Shown here: positions 8,426 through 17,509 of the stretch, in pieces
Layout: every line of letters starts with the position of its first letter
Numbering within the stretch: the first letter of the stretch is position 1
Assembly (NCBI GenBank): GCA_020636075.1
Contig: JACJYO010000002.1
Span: 558,001-622,000 of the forward strand
Length of the DNA stretch: 64,000 nucleotides
Reading direction: 5' to 3'
Source: Lewinellaceae bacterium
GTDB lineage: Bacteria > Bacteroidota > Bacteroidia > Chitinophagales > Saprospiraceae
Made by a program: the position numbers and the translations under genes
The notes under the pieces: generated by a model
Told to the model about the DNA's origin: nothing
What the model saw: only the letters and a program-made list of their open reading frames with translations
The model's database searches: none

Positions 8426-11400
8426 ATGATGAACAAACCGCTTCTTTGGGCATTACTTTTCTTTTCCACGCCGGCCATCGGCCAAACATTTTTAATGAAC
8501 GGCGCGCCGATAGCCTCCTGTAGTGGCACTTTTTTCGATAGTGGCGGCAGCGCCAACAATTACAGCAATAATCAAAACCTGAACTCGACAATTTGCCCCG
8601 ACGGCGCCGGCGGCAGTCATATGCTGTTGCAGTTCGACAGCACCGTGCTGGCTGCAGGTGATCAACTTTGTTTTCACAATGGCGCTGATGTCCTGGCTCC
8701 ATTATTGGCCTGCGCAACTGATTTCCCGGCTGGTCAGCCGTTTGAAATCCAAGCCAGCGCCGGCAACATGAGCGGTTGCCTGACCGTCACGTTTATTTCC
8801 AATGCAACCGGTACGGCAGCGGGCTGGTCCGCAACTATTTCCTGTGCCGCACCATGTGTGGTACCTGCCCCAACCAATGTTCAGCTGGCCGGCATGACGA
8901 ATGGCAACATGACATGGATATGGGACGCTGTGCCCGGCAGCAATGGTTATGAAATTAGCCTTAATGGCGGAGGCTGGGTTCCGGCTAACGGTGCGCAATC
9001 CCATACAATCAGCGGATTAATACCGGGCAATCTTGTTGTTTTGGAGATCCGGCCGATACCGGCAAACCCCGGTTGCTCGGTGGAAAGTATTACCGTAAAC
9101 AAAACCTATGTTGCCTGTACCCTGGACGCCTCTGTCGGTATGACAACCGGTGCCGTTTGCCCGGGAACGGCCACGGGATCCGCGACGATCACCACCACCG
9201 GGGCAATGGGCCCTGTGCAGTTTTTTGTCGATGCCAATCCGGCGCCTTTCCCCAACGGTAATTTCAATAGCGTTTTTACCGCGGGTGCACATCAGGTAAT
9301 TGTTCAGGACACCGCCGGTTGTCGCGACACCGTCATGTTCAACATCACAGAACCACCCCCCATTGCAATTGCCATTACCGTAACCGATGCTGAATGCTTT
9401 GGCGACAATAGCGGGATCATCCAGGCTATGGCCAGTGGTGGAACAGGGCCCTACACCTACGTCTGGCGCAGCTGCCAGGGCGGCTTGGCTATGCCCGGCG
9501 CAACGGCATTTGATCTGTTTGCCGGTTGTTATGCCGTCACGGTGACGGATAACCGGGGGTGTACAGCCGTTGCGCAAGACACGATCGACGAACCGGAAAT
9601 GTTTCATTTTTCCACCCAGCAGGACTCTGTCCATTGTTTCGGAGGAATGGATGGCCGGGGCACCGTCTTTGTCACCGGAGCGATGCCGCCATACACTTAT
9701 GTCTGGGACAACGGGGATAAAACCCAAACTGCCGACAGCCTGAAGGCCGGGTTTCACTCGGTAACTATAACCGACAACGTCGGTTGCCAGGCGGTTACGC
9801 TGGTCCAAATTTTGCAGCCTGTGGCGCTCCTGATCGACAGTATCAGCATTAGCCCGATCAGCTGTTTTGGTGCAAACAACGGCGCTGCGCAGGTGTTTGC
9901 ACGCGGAGGGGTGAAACCATATGCTTATTTATGGAATACCATGCAAACCGGGGTTCAACTGCCCAATTTAGGCCCGGGGACCTATACCGTTACCCTGACT
10001 GACTTTAAAGGATGTACAGCAGTCAGTTCAACCCAACTCAGTTCGCCACCAGCTTTGACGGTTCAAATCTCAACTGTTCAGGCAGAAAGTTGTGCCGGCG
10101 CATGCGATGGACAATTGACGCTGGATGTTGCAGGCGGCACCCCGCCACTGACGATTTCCTGGAGCGACCCTGCAATTCCGCCTGGAACAATTATGCCCCA
10201 GAATCTTTGTCCGGGCGATTACCAGGTGACGGTTTCGGATTCGAAAGGCTGTACCCAGACCCAAACTGCAACAGTACCCGCTGCTGCCTCAATGGTAATT
10301 CAATTTACTGTCACTGCGCCGACTTGTGCCGGAAGCCAAAACGGCACGATCAGTGCCACCGCAACGGGTGGTACCGGGCCCTATCAATATTTATGGAATA
10401 CGAACCAGAACGGAAATACGCTCCAAAACCTGGGCTGTGGGATATTTACAGTTACCGTTACCGATGCCAAAAACTGCACACAAACAGCTACCGACACCTT
10501 GCCCTGCGCACTACCGCTGGTAATCGACAGTGTGCGTACCATTCCGGTCCGCTGTTTTAGTGAAGCCAATGGCAGCATTGCTGTTTTTGCACATGGCGGC
10601 ACCGGCACACTAAATTATATCTGGAGTGATCCCAACCAGCAAATTGTCTCCAACGCCGTAAACCTGCCGCCGGGAACATACACCGTCACGGTATCGGATG
10701 CGAACAACTGCAGCCAAACTGCTTCCGCAACCGTAACCCAACCGCCGCCACTTACGGCATCCATTGTTTCGGTCGATGTAGATTGCTTTGGCGGGGACAA
10801 CGGGAAAGCCACTGCAACGGCCTCCGGCGGTGTGCCACCGTATTTGTATTCCTGGTCGAATGGACAAACAACGCCAATTATTACCAACCTGAGTGCCGGC
10901 ACCTACTCCCTGACCGTGGTAGACGCCAAGGGTTGTCCATTCAGTATTGTTTCCACAGATATTCTTGAACCGGCGACACCGCTCTTGGTCACCGCCAATC
11001 AAATCCGCCAGGCCTGTTTTAGCGCCAATGACGGCGAGGCAGTGGCTGTTGCCAACGGGAGTAACGGGCCGCCCTACACCTTTAGTTGGAGCAATGGCGC
11101 TACCGGCCCAAACCCAACAAACTTCACAAAAGGCACTTACACCGTGACGGCTACCGATGCAAAAGGCTGCTCCGGCACACAAAGTGTAACGATTGCCGAA
11201 TGGGACAGTATCCATGTGAATGTAGCCCTCGTTTTACCATCCTGCCCGGGTTTGAGTGACGGGCAGGCCGCGGTAAACCTCGTAAGCGGTGGCGCCGGAA
11301 ACGGCAATGTAGCAAACTACTCCTTTCAATGGAGCGTGCCGGGTTCTCCTGACACCATTTACTTAAATGGTTTGGGTGGCGGTCAAACCTACGGCCTCAC

Positions 11401-12700
11401 GGTAACTGACAATGTAGGTTGCTCTGCCGGATTCAACTTCTTCATGGCCGCTCCGCCTGCTATCATACTCACCTTGCAAGCGGACAGTGTCAGTTGTTTT
11501 GGCTTGTCGGACGGTGCGGTACGTGTAGCCAGCGTTCAGGCGCCCCGGCCCATCGCCCAATATGCTTGGAGCAATTCGACAACTGGTCAACAGGTAACTG
11601 CCTTACCTGCCGGTAATTATACGGTTGTGGCTACGGATACCAAAGGCTGTACAGGTTCGGCAACCATCGCGGTGCATGAACCGCCTTTGCTCCAACTTCA
11701 ATTGGATATTCAGCCCCTGCTGTGCAATGACGACAACAATGGCGCCATCCAGGGTATCGTTTCCGGGGGTACGTCACCGTACCGCTATTTTTGGAATACG
11801 GGTTCCATTAATCCGGGCTTAAGCGATCTTGGACCTGGAAATTATGCGCTCACAGTTGTTGATGACCGTGGATGCACAGTCTCTGACAGTACTCTTTTAA
11901 GCCAACCCAACCCACCAACGATCGAACTCGAACGAATTGAACCCAGCTGTTTCGGCCGCAGCGACGGCCTCGTACGCGTTGTGGTGACCGGGGGGACCGT
12001 TCCATACCGGTTCAGTTTTAACGGAAATCCGTTTGTGGGTTCCGGTGTATTCCTGGGTTTAAAAGCCGGCGCCTATTCTGTCGCCGTTCAGGATGGCTCG
12101 GGATGTATCACAACGGTTGAGTTTGCACTCGATGAACCCCCACCGGTCACGGTAGACCTGGGCCCCGATTTGCTGGTCAACCTTGGCGACAGTGTTTTAC
12201 TCACCGGAGCGGTTTTCAATACCGTGGGTATGGTCCAATACGATTGGCGGGGAGCACTGGTCGACAGCATCCGCTGTGTCGATACGGCAGACTGTGCCTC
12301 CGTGTGGGTCTTTCCGGTGTACAACAATACCTACCGGCTTACCGTAACGGACGAAAATGGCTGTCAGGGTGAAACAAAAATTTATGTAGAAGTGCTGAAA
12401 CCGCGTGGCGTTTACGTACCCACGGGGTTCAGTCCAAACGGCGACGGGAACAACGAACTGCTTGTCGTCTACGGTAAAAGCCAGCAAATAAAACGGGTGA
12501 AAACCTTCCGGGTTTTTGATCGTTGGGGCGAGTTGGTTTATGAAGATGCTGATTTTGCCGTCAATGATGAACAACGGGGCTGGAATGGCGTATTCCGCGG
12601 ACAAGACGCGCAGGCAGGCGTGTATGTCTGGTATGCCGAAGTGGAATATTTGGACGGTTTTGAGCAAGTACTTCGAGGCAATACTGCCCTTATCCGATAA
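8426..12700 (+). CDS. Large SprB-repeat adhesin with gliding-motility C-terminal (type B) sorting domain
   Basis: I place the start at the ATG-ATG pair at 8426/8429, because MNKPLLWALLFFSTPAIGQ is a good signal peptide; the longer frame adds 35 non-secretory residues. After a CUB-like module (cysteines flanking GGSANNYSNN, FHNGAD) and a fibronectin-III-like module, about 12-13 SprB-type repeats of roughly 75 residues follow, each with CFG-x-x-x-G near its start, GG-x-x-PY-x-Y-x-W in the middle and GTYTVTVTD-x-x-GC at its end. The C-terminus (YVPTGFSPNGDGNNELL, FDRWGELVYE, GWNGVFRG, GVYVWYAEV) is the gliding-motility-associated domain used for type IX export. A PorP/SprF gene follows 37 nt later, the usual partner for such cargo. 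Its role is probably surface adhesion or gliding. Confidence 0.9.
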   Translation: MMNKPLLWALLFFSTPAIGQTFLMNGAPIASCSGTFFDSGGSANNYSNNQNLNSTICPDGAGGSHMLLQFDSTVLAAGDQLCFHNGADVLAPLLACATDFPAGQPFEIQASAGNMSGCLTVTFISNATGTAAGWSATISCAAPCVVPAPTNVQLAGMTNGNMTWIWDAVPGSNGYEISLNGGGWVPANGAQSHTISGLIPGNLVVLEIRPIPANPGCSVESITVNKTYVACTLDASVGMTTGAVCPGTATGSATITTTGAMGPVQFFVDANPAPFPNGNFNSVFTAGAHQVIVQDTAGCRDTVMFNITEPPPIAIAITVTDAECFGDNSGIIQAMASGGTGPYTYVWRSCQGGLAMPGATAFDLFAGCYAVTVTDNRGCTAVAQDTIDEPEMFHFSTQQDSVHCFGGMDGRGTVFVTGAMPPYTYVWDNGDKTQTADSLKAGFHSVTITDNVGCQAVTLVQILQPVALLIDSISISPISCFGANNGAAQVFARGGVKPYAYLWNTMQTGVQLPNLGPGTYTVTLTDFKGCTAVSSTQLSSPPALTVQISTVQAESCAGACDGQLTLDVAGGTPPLTISWSDPAIPPGTIMPQNLCPGDYQVTVSDSKGCTQTQTATVPAAASMVIQFTVTAPTCAGSQNGTISATATGGTGPYQYLWNTNQNGNTLQNLGCGIFTVTVTDAKNCTQTATDTLPCALPLVIDSVRTIPVRCFSEANGSIAVFAHGGTGTLNYIWSDPNQQIVSNAVNLPPGTYTVTVSDANNCSQTASATVTQPPPLTASIVSVDVDCFGGDNGKATATASGGVPPYLYSWSNGQTTPIITNLSAGTYSLTVVDAKGCPFSIVSTDILEPATPLLVTANQIRQACFSANDGEAVAVANGSNGPPYTFSWSNGATGPNPTNFTKGTYTVTATDAKGCSGTQSVTIAEWDSIHVNVALVLPSCPGLSDGQAAVNLVSGGAGNGNVANYSFQWSVPGSPDTIYLNGLGGGQTYGLTVTDNVGCSAGFNFFMAAPPAIILTLQADSVSCFGLSDGAVRVASVQAPRPIAQYAWSNSTTGQQVTALPAGNYTVVATDTKGCTGSATIAVHEPPLLQLQLDIQPLLCNDDNNGAIQGIVSGGTSPYRYFWNTGSINPGLSDLGPGNYALTVVDDRGCTVSDSTLLSQPNPPTIELERIEPSCFGRSDGLVRVVVTGGTVPYRFSFNGNPFVGSGVFLGLKAGAYSVAVQDGSGCITTVEFALDEPPPVTVDLGPDLLVNLGDSVLLTGAVFNTVGMVQYDWRGALVDSIRCVDTADCASVWVFPVYNNTYRLTVTDENGCQGETKIYVEVLKPRGVYVPTGFSPNGDGNNELLVVYGKSQQIKRVKTFRVFDRWGELVYEDADFAVNDEQRGWNGVFRGQDAQAGVYVWYAEVEYLDGFEQVLRGNTALIR
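9370..12150 (+). repeat. Array of about 12 SprB-type protein repeats
   Basis: Twelve divergent modules of about 70-84 codons each, plus one weaker module before them. Shared positions are the CFG-x-N/D-G start, the aromatic W in the centre and the D-x-x-GC end. The copies differ too much for simple recent tandem duplication. Confidence 0.8.
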
Positions 12701-12737
12701 AGCCCTACTTTTGAAAAATATTGCGGAAGACAACACT

Positions 12738-13799
12738 ATGAATCAATCCAGACTGCTCGTTTTACCATTTCTCCTGATCGTTTTGGGATGCACATTACCC
12801 GATGCGCATGCACAGGACCCCCGCTTTTCACAATACTTCGCATCGCCCTGGAACCTCAACCCGGCTATGACCGGTGCATTTGAAGGACGCTGGCGGGTCA
12901 CAGCCAATTACCGCGATCAATGGAGCAGTTTCCTTGCCCCTGTGCCATTCCGGACATACGCCGCTGCTGCCGATATGCGCCTGGGCGTTTCCCGCGACGA
13001 TTATGTGGCATTCGGCCTGGGGCTCATGCACGACGAAGCCGGCACAGCGCGCTATGTCCAGAACAAAGGCCAACTGGGCGCCGCATTTCTGAAACAACTC
13101 AGCGGAGGACCACGTCGCGCCGATCATTTTCTGAGCGCAGGCGCACAACTGGGATTCGGGCAAAATAATATCGACTGGAGCAAGCTTTGGTTCAGCCGCC
13201 AGTTTGACCCCACGCTGGAGATCCCCGACCCGAATGCCGCCAATGGAGAGCCAAACGCCGATGCAAACACCAACATCTACTTCGATTTTAATGCGGGGGT
13301 GCTTTGGTACATGCTTTTTCATGACAACGGTTTCTTTTATGCCGGCGGCGCCCTGCACCATATCAACAAACCCGTTATTTCACTCACCGGCGATAGCCAG
13401 GAACGCCTGTATTCCCGCTGGTCGGCGCATGCCGGAGGGCAACTTCCGATGAATGAAAACTTTAGCCTGGTTCCGGGTGTGCTGGTCATGAAACAGGGCC
13501 CCGCTTTTGAAACCGATTTCGGGCTCAACTTGCGCTATTCCAACAACGATCGGAACGAACTCGCACTGCGCCTGGGCGCCTGGGCTCGTCTGGGTAATCA
13601 GCTCGACAGCGGCCTGCAAATGGACGCTATTGCCATGGTGGCTATGTTGGAACTGGAACGCTGGATGCTGGGCGTTAGCTACGACATAACGGTATCCTCG
13701 CTTACACGTGCCAACAATTCCCGCGGTGCATTTGAACTGTCATTAACGTATTTTCACCCCGCCGAACGGCGCTCAAAAGTTGTATGTCCGAGATTTTAA
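12738..13799 (+). CDS. PorP/SprF-family type IX secretion membrane protein
   Basis: 353 aa from the ATG at 12738. A signal peptide ends at AHAQ and is followed at once by DPRFSQYFASPWNLNPAMTG, the hallmark start of PorP/SprF proteins (consensus Q-x-P-x-F-S-Q-Y-x-x-x-P-x-x-x-N-P-A-x-x-G). The rest alternates like an outer-membrane beta-barrel and ends in aromatic-rich strands, with LGVSYDITVSSLTRANNSRGAFELSLTYF close to the C-terminus, as usual for the family. In Flavobacterium johnsoniae SprF is needed for export of SprB; here the gene follows an SprB-like cargo by 37 nt, so the two are very likely one operon. Confidence 0.93.
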   Translation: MNQSRLLVLPFLLIVLGCTLPDAHAQDPRFSQYFASPWNLNPAMTGAFEGRWRVTANYRDQWSSFLAPVPFRTYAAAADMRLGVSRDDYVAFGLGLMHDEAGTARYVQNKGQLGAAFLKQLSGGPRRADHFLSAGAQLGFGQNNIDWSKLWFSRQFDPTLEIPDPNAANGEPNADANTNIYFDFNAGVLWYMLFHDNGFFYAGGALHHINKPVISLTGDSQERLYSRWSAHAGGQLPMNENFSLVPGVLVMKQGPAFETDFGLNLRYSNNDRNELALRLGAWARLGNQLDSGLQMDAIAMVAMLELERWMLGVSYDITVSSLTRANNSRGAFELSLTYFHPAERRSKVVCPRF

Positions 13800-13845
13800 G
13801 GGTGATTTTCTAATTTTTTTTCCAACTAAATTGAAAAACACATTT

Positions 13846-15747
13846 ATGAAAAATGTACTTACGCCGATAACCATATTGTTGCTTTTTAGCCAAATTCTAA
13901 GTGCTCAACAAGCCTACCTGAGTATTACCCCGCAACTGGCAAAGCCGGGTGAAACAGTCCATTTTGAATACGATGTTGTCAATAGTCCATTAAATAAAGC
14001 CCACGATGCCATTGAGGTTGTCGCAATGGAATATACCCAGGACCAACCCCAAACCGTGGAGGCAATGGTGAACTATTCCGGCAGCAAAATTTCCGGCCAG
14101 TTTACGCTTGGAGCTGATGCCAAAGTTGGCATGATCGTTTTTAAAGCCGGTGAACGCTGGGATAACAATGGCGGGCAAGGGTATTTCATTCCAATGCACA
14201 ACGGGTCCGGGAAAGTGCTGCCGCAAAGCCAGGCGGCACAGGCTGTGGTGTACCGCGACTGGGGCAGTTTGTTCAGCCTCGATCGCAAATCCAATGTCGC
14301 TTACAACATGTACAGCGAGGCATTTGCTCAAAACCCGGCCATTCTGCCTGAATTTTGCGGACCTTACGTCAATTGTATCCTTTCATACAAACGCGGCGAC
14401 GAAGGCAAAACGGAAGCCCTTGCAGTGCTGGATAAAGTGGTAAAAACACCCAACCTTTCGGAGAAAGACCAAATCAATATCGCCGGCTTACTCGACCGGC
14501 TTGGCGCTGGCGAAAAAGCCAACCTTTTGCGGGAATCCATGCTCAAAACATCGCCTTCGGGGGTTTACGCCCGCCAAAAGCAACGCCGCGATATGCGCGT
14601 CATCCGCGAACTGGCCGATCTGGAGAAAGCGATTGAAAAATACCAGGAAGAATTTGCCGGAGTTTCAGAATTGAAGGATGAAGTCAGCGAACTCTATTTT
14701 CTATTGGGTAGCAAGGCCGTTGAAGCCAAAAACTGGGACCTTGTCAAAAAAGCCGCCGGCAAAATGAACGCCGCCAACCGCGCCAGCCTGTACAACAATA
14801 CGGCCTGGAGCTTTGCTGAAAACGATGAGAATCTGGATTTGGCAGGGCAAATGGCTGCTGAGGCTACCGAATGGGCCAAACAAGAAATGTTGTATCCCCA
14901 AACTCCAAAACCGGGCTACCTGACAGTGAAAAGTTGGGATGAGAACCGCAGGTTCACCTTCGCGCAATATGCCGATACCTACGCTGTCATTTTGGACAAG
15001 CGAAACGATCCGGAAAATGCTGCCATATTCCAGGCCCAGGCCGTAGAAATTACCAAGGGCGAAGAAGCTGAAATGAACGAACGCTACACCGGGTTTCTCG
15101 AAAAAATCAAGGCGCCGGATCTCCGCTATCAACTCGAAGGCTTTATCGTTAAAGGCCAGGCTACTTCCAAAATGAAGGACCAGTTCAAAAAACTGTATGC
15201 TGCCGAAGACAAATCGACTGCCGGTACCGAAGCCTATCTTGCCGGTTTGGAAAAGATTGCCAAGGCCAACATGAAAAAAGAGATTGCTTCCAAAATGTTG
15301 GATCAACCGGCACCGAGTTTCCAATTAAAAAACCTGGAGGGCAACGATGTAAGTCTTGCCAGCCTGAAAGGAAAAGTTGTTGTGGTTGACTTTTGGGCGA
15401 CCTGGTGCGGTCCCTGCAAAGCCTCTTTTCCGGGCATGCAGCAGACCTTGAACAACTACGAGAAAGACCCCAATGTGGCTTTTGTATTCATTGATTCGTG
15501 GGAGCGTGGTGACGACAAACTGAAAAATGCTGCTGATTTTATCCATGGAAAAGGGTACACCTTTAACGTGCTGATGGACACCGACGATCAGGTGATCGGG
15601 TCTTTTGGCGTAACCGGTATTCCGACAAAATTCATCCTGGATAAAAACGGCAAAATCCGGTTCAAAAGCATCGGTTTTGCAGGAAGCAGCGATGCACTGG
15701 TCGAGGAATTGAGTGCCATGATTGACCTGGCCAAAGAGCAACCCTGA
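13846..15747 (+). CDS. TlpA-like thioredoxin-domain protein with long N-terminal region
   Basis: 633 aa from the ATG at 13846, which opens a signal peptide ending at LSAQQ. Residues of about 20-130 are beta-rich. Residues 140-480 are helical with a repeat-like look, probably TPR-like. From about residue 485 the protein is a TlpA/ResA-type thioredoxin fold (APSFQLKNLEGNDVSLASLKGKVVVVDFWATWCGPC), with the redox pair Cys521 and Cys524, and the cis-proline region GVTGIPTKFILDKNGKI. It should act in the periplasm as a thiol-disulfide oxidoreductase. It follows the PorP/SprF gene by 46 nt and may share its transcript, though no functional link is evident. Confidence 0.85.
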   Translation: MKNVLTPITILLLFSQILSAQQAYLSITPQLAKPGETVHFEYDVVNSPLNKAHDAIEVVAMEYTQDQPQTVEAMVNYSGSKISGQFTLGADAKVGMIVFKAGERWDNNGGQGYFIPMHNGSGKVLPQSQAAQAVVYRDWGSLFSLDRKSNVAYNMYSEAFAQNPAILPEFCGPYVNCILSYKRGDEGKTEALAVLDKVVKTPNLSEKDQINIAGLLDRLGAGEKANLLRESMLKTSPSGVYARQKQRRDMRVIRELADLEKAIEKYQEEFAGVSELKDEVSELYFLLGSKAVEAKNWDLVKKAAGKMNAANRASLYNNTAWSFAENDENLDLAGQMAAEATEWAKQEMLYPQTPKPGYLTVKSWDENRRFTFAQYADTYAVILDKRNDPENAAIFQAQAVEITKGEEAEMNERYTGFLEKIKAPDLRYQLEGFIVKGQATSKMKDQFKKLYAAEDKSTAGTEAYLAGLEKIAKANMKKEIASKMLDQPAPSFQLKNLEGNDVSLASLKGKVVVVDFWATWCGPCKASFPGMQQTLNNYEKDPNVAFVFIDSWERGDDKLKNAADFIHGKGYTFNVLMDTDDQVIGSFGVTGIPTKFILDKNGKIRFKSIGFAGSSDALVEELSAMIDLAKEQP

Positions 15748-15815
15748 TATATCCAGTTTGTATCAAAAAAGGAGCATTTGACATGCTCGCCGTAGATTTT
15801 TTTCAACACGGAGAC

Positions 15816-15852
15816 ACGGAGGACACGGAGAATGATTCTCCGTGTCCTCCGT
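15816..15852. repeat. Perfect inverted repeat, 18-bp arms
   Basis: ACGGAGGACACGGAGAAT, one base, then its exact complement. It follows the TlpA-like gene and could end its transcript, although no long T-run follows. The ACACGGAGG text recurs near 25214, so it is probably an interspersed intergenic sequence. Confidence 0.7.
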
Positions 15853-16003
15853 AGTTAAATTTTGAAATTACCAGCCTGTGCGAGGATTTTATGCGACCGT
15901 CTCGCAGAGTAGGTTTGTGCATTTTACAGGGCTTATTCAACTTCTTTAATATTCTCCATTAGACTCGATTTTATCTTTTAAAACTTCTAATTGTTAACGA
16001 GGT

Positions 16004-16447
16004 ATGCAAAAAGAATTTCGCCAGGCCGTTCAAGTGCGCTGGGCCGATCTGGACGCCAATGCGCATATGCGGCACTCTGTTTATTACGATTTGGGGGCAT
16101 CGATCCGGATTGAATTCCTTGCCATACACGGTGTCACGTTTCCACTGATGGAGGAAATGCACTTTGGCCCGGTGCTGTTCCGCGAAGAGGCTATTTTTCG
16201 AAAGGAGATCCGGTATGGAGATAAGTTGTACATCAATTTGCTAGTACCAAAACTCCGGCGCGATGGATCGCGGTTTTCATTCCGGCACGAAATCAAACGG
16301 GAAGACGGCACGCTTTGCGCAATAATCAATGTCGACGGCGCCTGGATCGATACCCAAAAACGCAAACTGACCGCCGCGCCCGAAATTGTTCGGACCATGT
16401 TTGAGGCTGCGCCAAAATCAGACGATTTCCAATGGCTGGATCATTAA
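16004..16447 (+). CDS. Acyl-CoA thioesterase, hotdog fold (4HBT/YbgC-like)
   Basis: 147 aa. The block VRWADLDANAHMRHSVYYDLG near the N-terminus is the 4HBT signature with the catalytic Asp (D17 or D19 region) and the N-A/G-H element. The central VLFREEAIFRKEIRYGDKLYINL forms the long sheet seen in these proteins. The family hydrolyses acyl-CoA thioesters in the cytoplasm, often of short- or medium-chain or aromatic acids. It is followed after 102 nt by a GT2-like gene. The substrate is unknown. Confidence 0.85.
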   Translation: MQKEFRQAVQVRWADLDANAHMRHSVYYDLGASIRIEFLAIHGVTFPLMEEMHFGPVLFREEAIFRKEIRYGDKLYINLLVPKLRRDGSRFSFRHEIKREDGTLCAIINVDGAWIDTQKRKLTAAPEIVRTMFEAAPKSDDFQWLDH

Positions 16448-16549
16448 AGCCGGCAGGAATCCGGTATCAGGTACAAAAGCTTACGCGGGATTCTTCATTT
16501 TTGTGCCAGCAAGTATTTTTTCCGGCAAATTTTAATTCAGAACTTCATT

Positions 16550-17506
16550 TTGCACCACTCCTTTTTATCCATCATAGGCGTTATCCAAACGAACAGCCAA
16601 CTGCGCGACTTGAGCCATTGGCTTAACGGCTTGTATTCCGAACTGGAAGCGCATTTTAGTGATTTTGAATTTATCCTGGTCAATAACCACTGCGATCTGG
16701 ACCAAATTGATGCGGCGATACGGCCATTGCCCGAAAATTTGCGCAAGCATATTTTTTTGCTCCAACTCAGTGCCCCGGTCAGTCGCGACAATGCACTATT
16801 GGCCGGTCTGGACCGAGCCAATGGCGATTATGCGGTAATTTTTGAATTCGATTTTGCAGAATCGCCCCAATTGGTCAGCGCGCTCTGGCAAAAAAGTCAG
16901 TCCGGATTTGACATTGTCTACCTGCGGGCCAGCGAACGAAAATTACCCTGGATTTACCGGCAACTCTACGCCATATTTTACAGCATTCTCCGGCGGTACT
17001 CCAACCTCCATATTGATCCGCAGGCGCACCATACGCGGATCATCAGCCGGCGGGCACTCAATTCCATGCTCAGGTTGCGGGAAAACAGCCGGTATCTGAA
17101 AGCCATTTACGCTTTGGTTGGGTACAACACCACTGCTATTGATGTGGATCGGGCTTTACTGCCGGAGCCCGGAGCCTCCTTTGGCGACCAGTTTCGAACC
17201 TCCCTGGTGGCCATTACCTCCTTCACTACTTTTTTGCGGAGTTTACTCTTGTGGATCTTCTTGTTGTCCTGCCTGGTGGCAGGCACTGCAATTTTCAATG
17301 CTGTGAAAGTGAAAATGACCAACGTCGACATTTTTGGCACCTATCATCAAACCGTGTCCGGGTGGGCGTACCTCGTGGTGGTGATGTCCGTGTTTTTTGC
17401 GATCACCTGCCTGAATCTGTACATCATGTCGATTTACCTGTCGAATATCTACAGCGAGATCAAGAACCGGCCCTTGTACATTATTGAGTCTGTACGGCGG
17501 TACTAA
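16550..17506 (+). CDS. GT2-like membrane glycosyltransferase with altered donor-site motifs
   Basis: 318 aa, read from a TTG start at 16550; no later Met fits the conserved N-terminus. Its layout matches DPM/ArnC-like enzymes: a GT-A domain (residues 1-220) and two C-terminal membrane segments (about 231-253 and 271-295). Fixed landmarks are present (FILVNN, SRDNALLAGLDRANGDYAVI, SRRALNSML). However, the usual V-D-D-x-S is VNNHC (Asn45, Asn46) and the D-x-D of the M-D-G-D-L motif is E99-F-D101. The donor-binding site is therefore changed, and the enzyme may be inactive, regulatory or use a different donor. The canonical relative at 27626-28576 has both motifs intact. Confidence 0.8.
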   Translation: MHHSFLSIIGVIQTNSQLRDLSHWLNGLYSELEAHFSDFEFILVNNHCDLDQIDAAIRPLPENLRKHIFLLQLSAPVSRDNALLAGLDRANGDYAVIFEFDFAESPQLVSALWQKSQSGFDIVYLRASERKLPWIYRQLYAIFYSILRRYSNLHIDPQAHHTRIISRRALNSMLRLRENSRYLKAIYALVGYNTTAIDVDRALLPEPGASFGDQFRTSLVAITSFTTFLRSLLLWIFLLSCLVAGTAIFNAVKVKMTNVDIFGTYHQTVSGWAYLVVVMSVFFAITCLNLYIMSIYLSNIYSEIKNRPLYIIESVRRY

Positions 17507-17509
17507 TTG

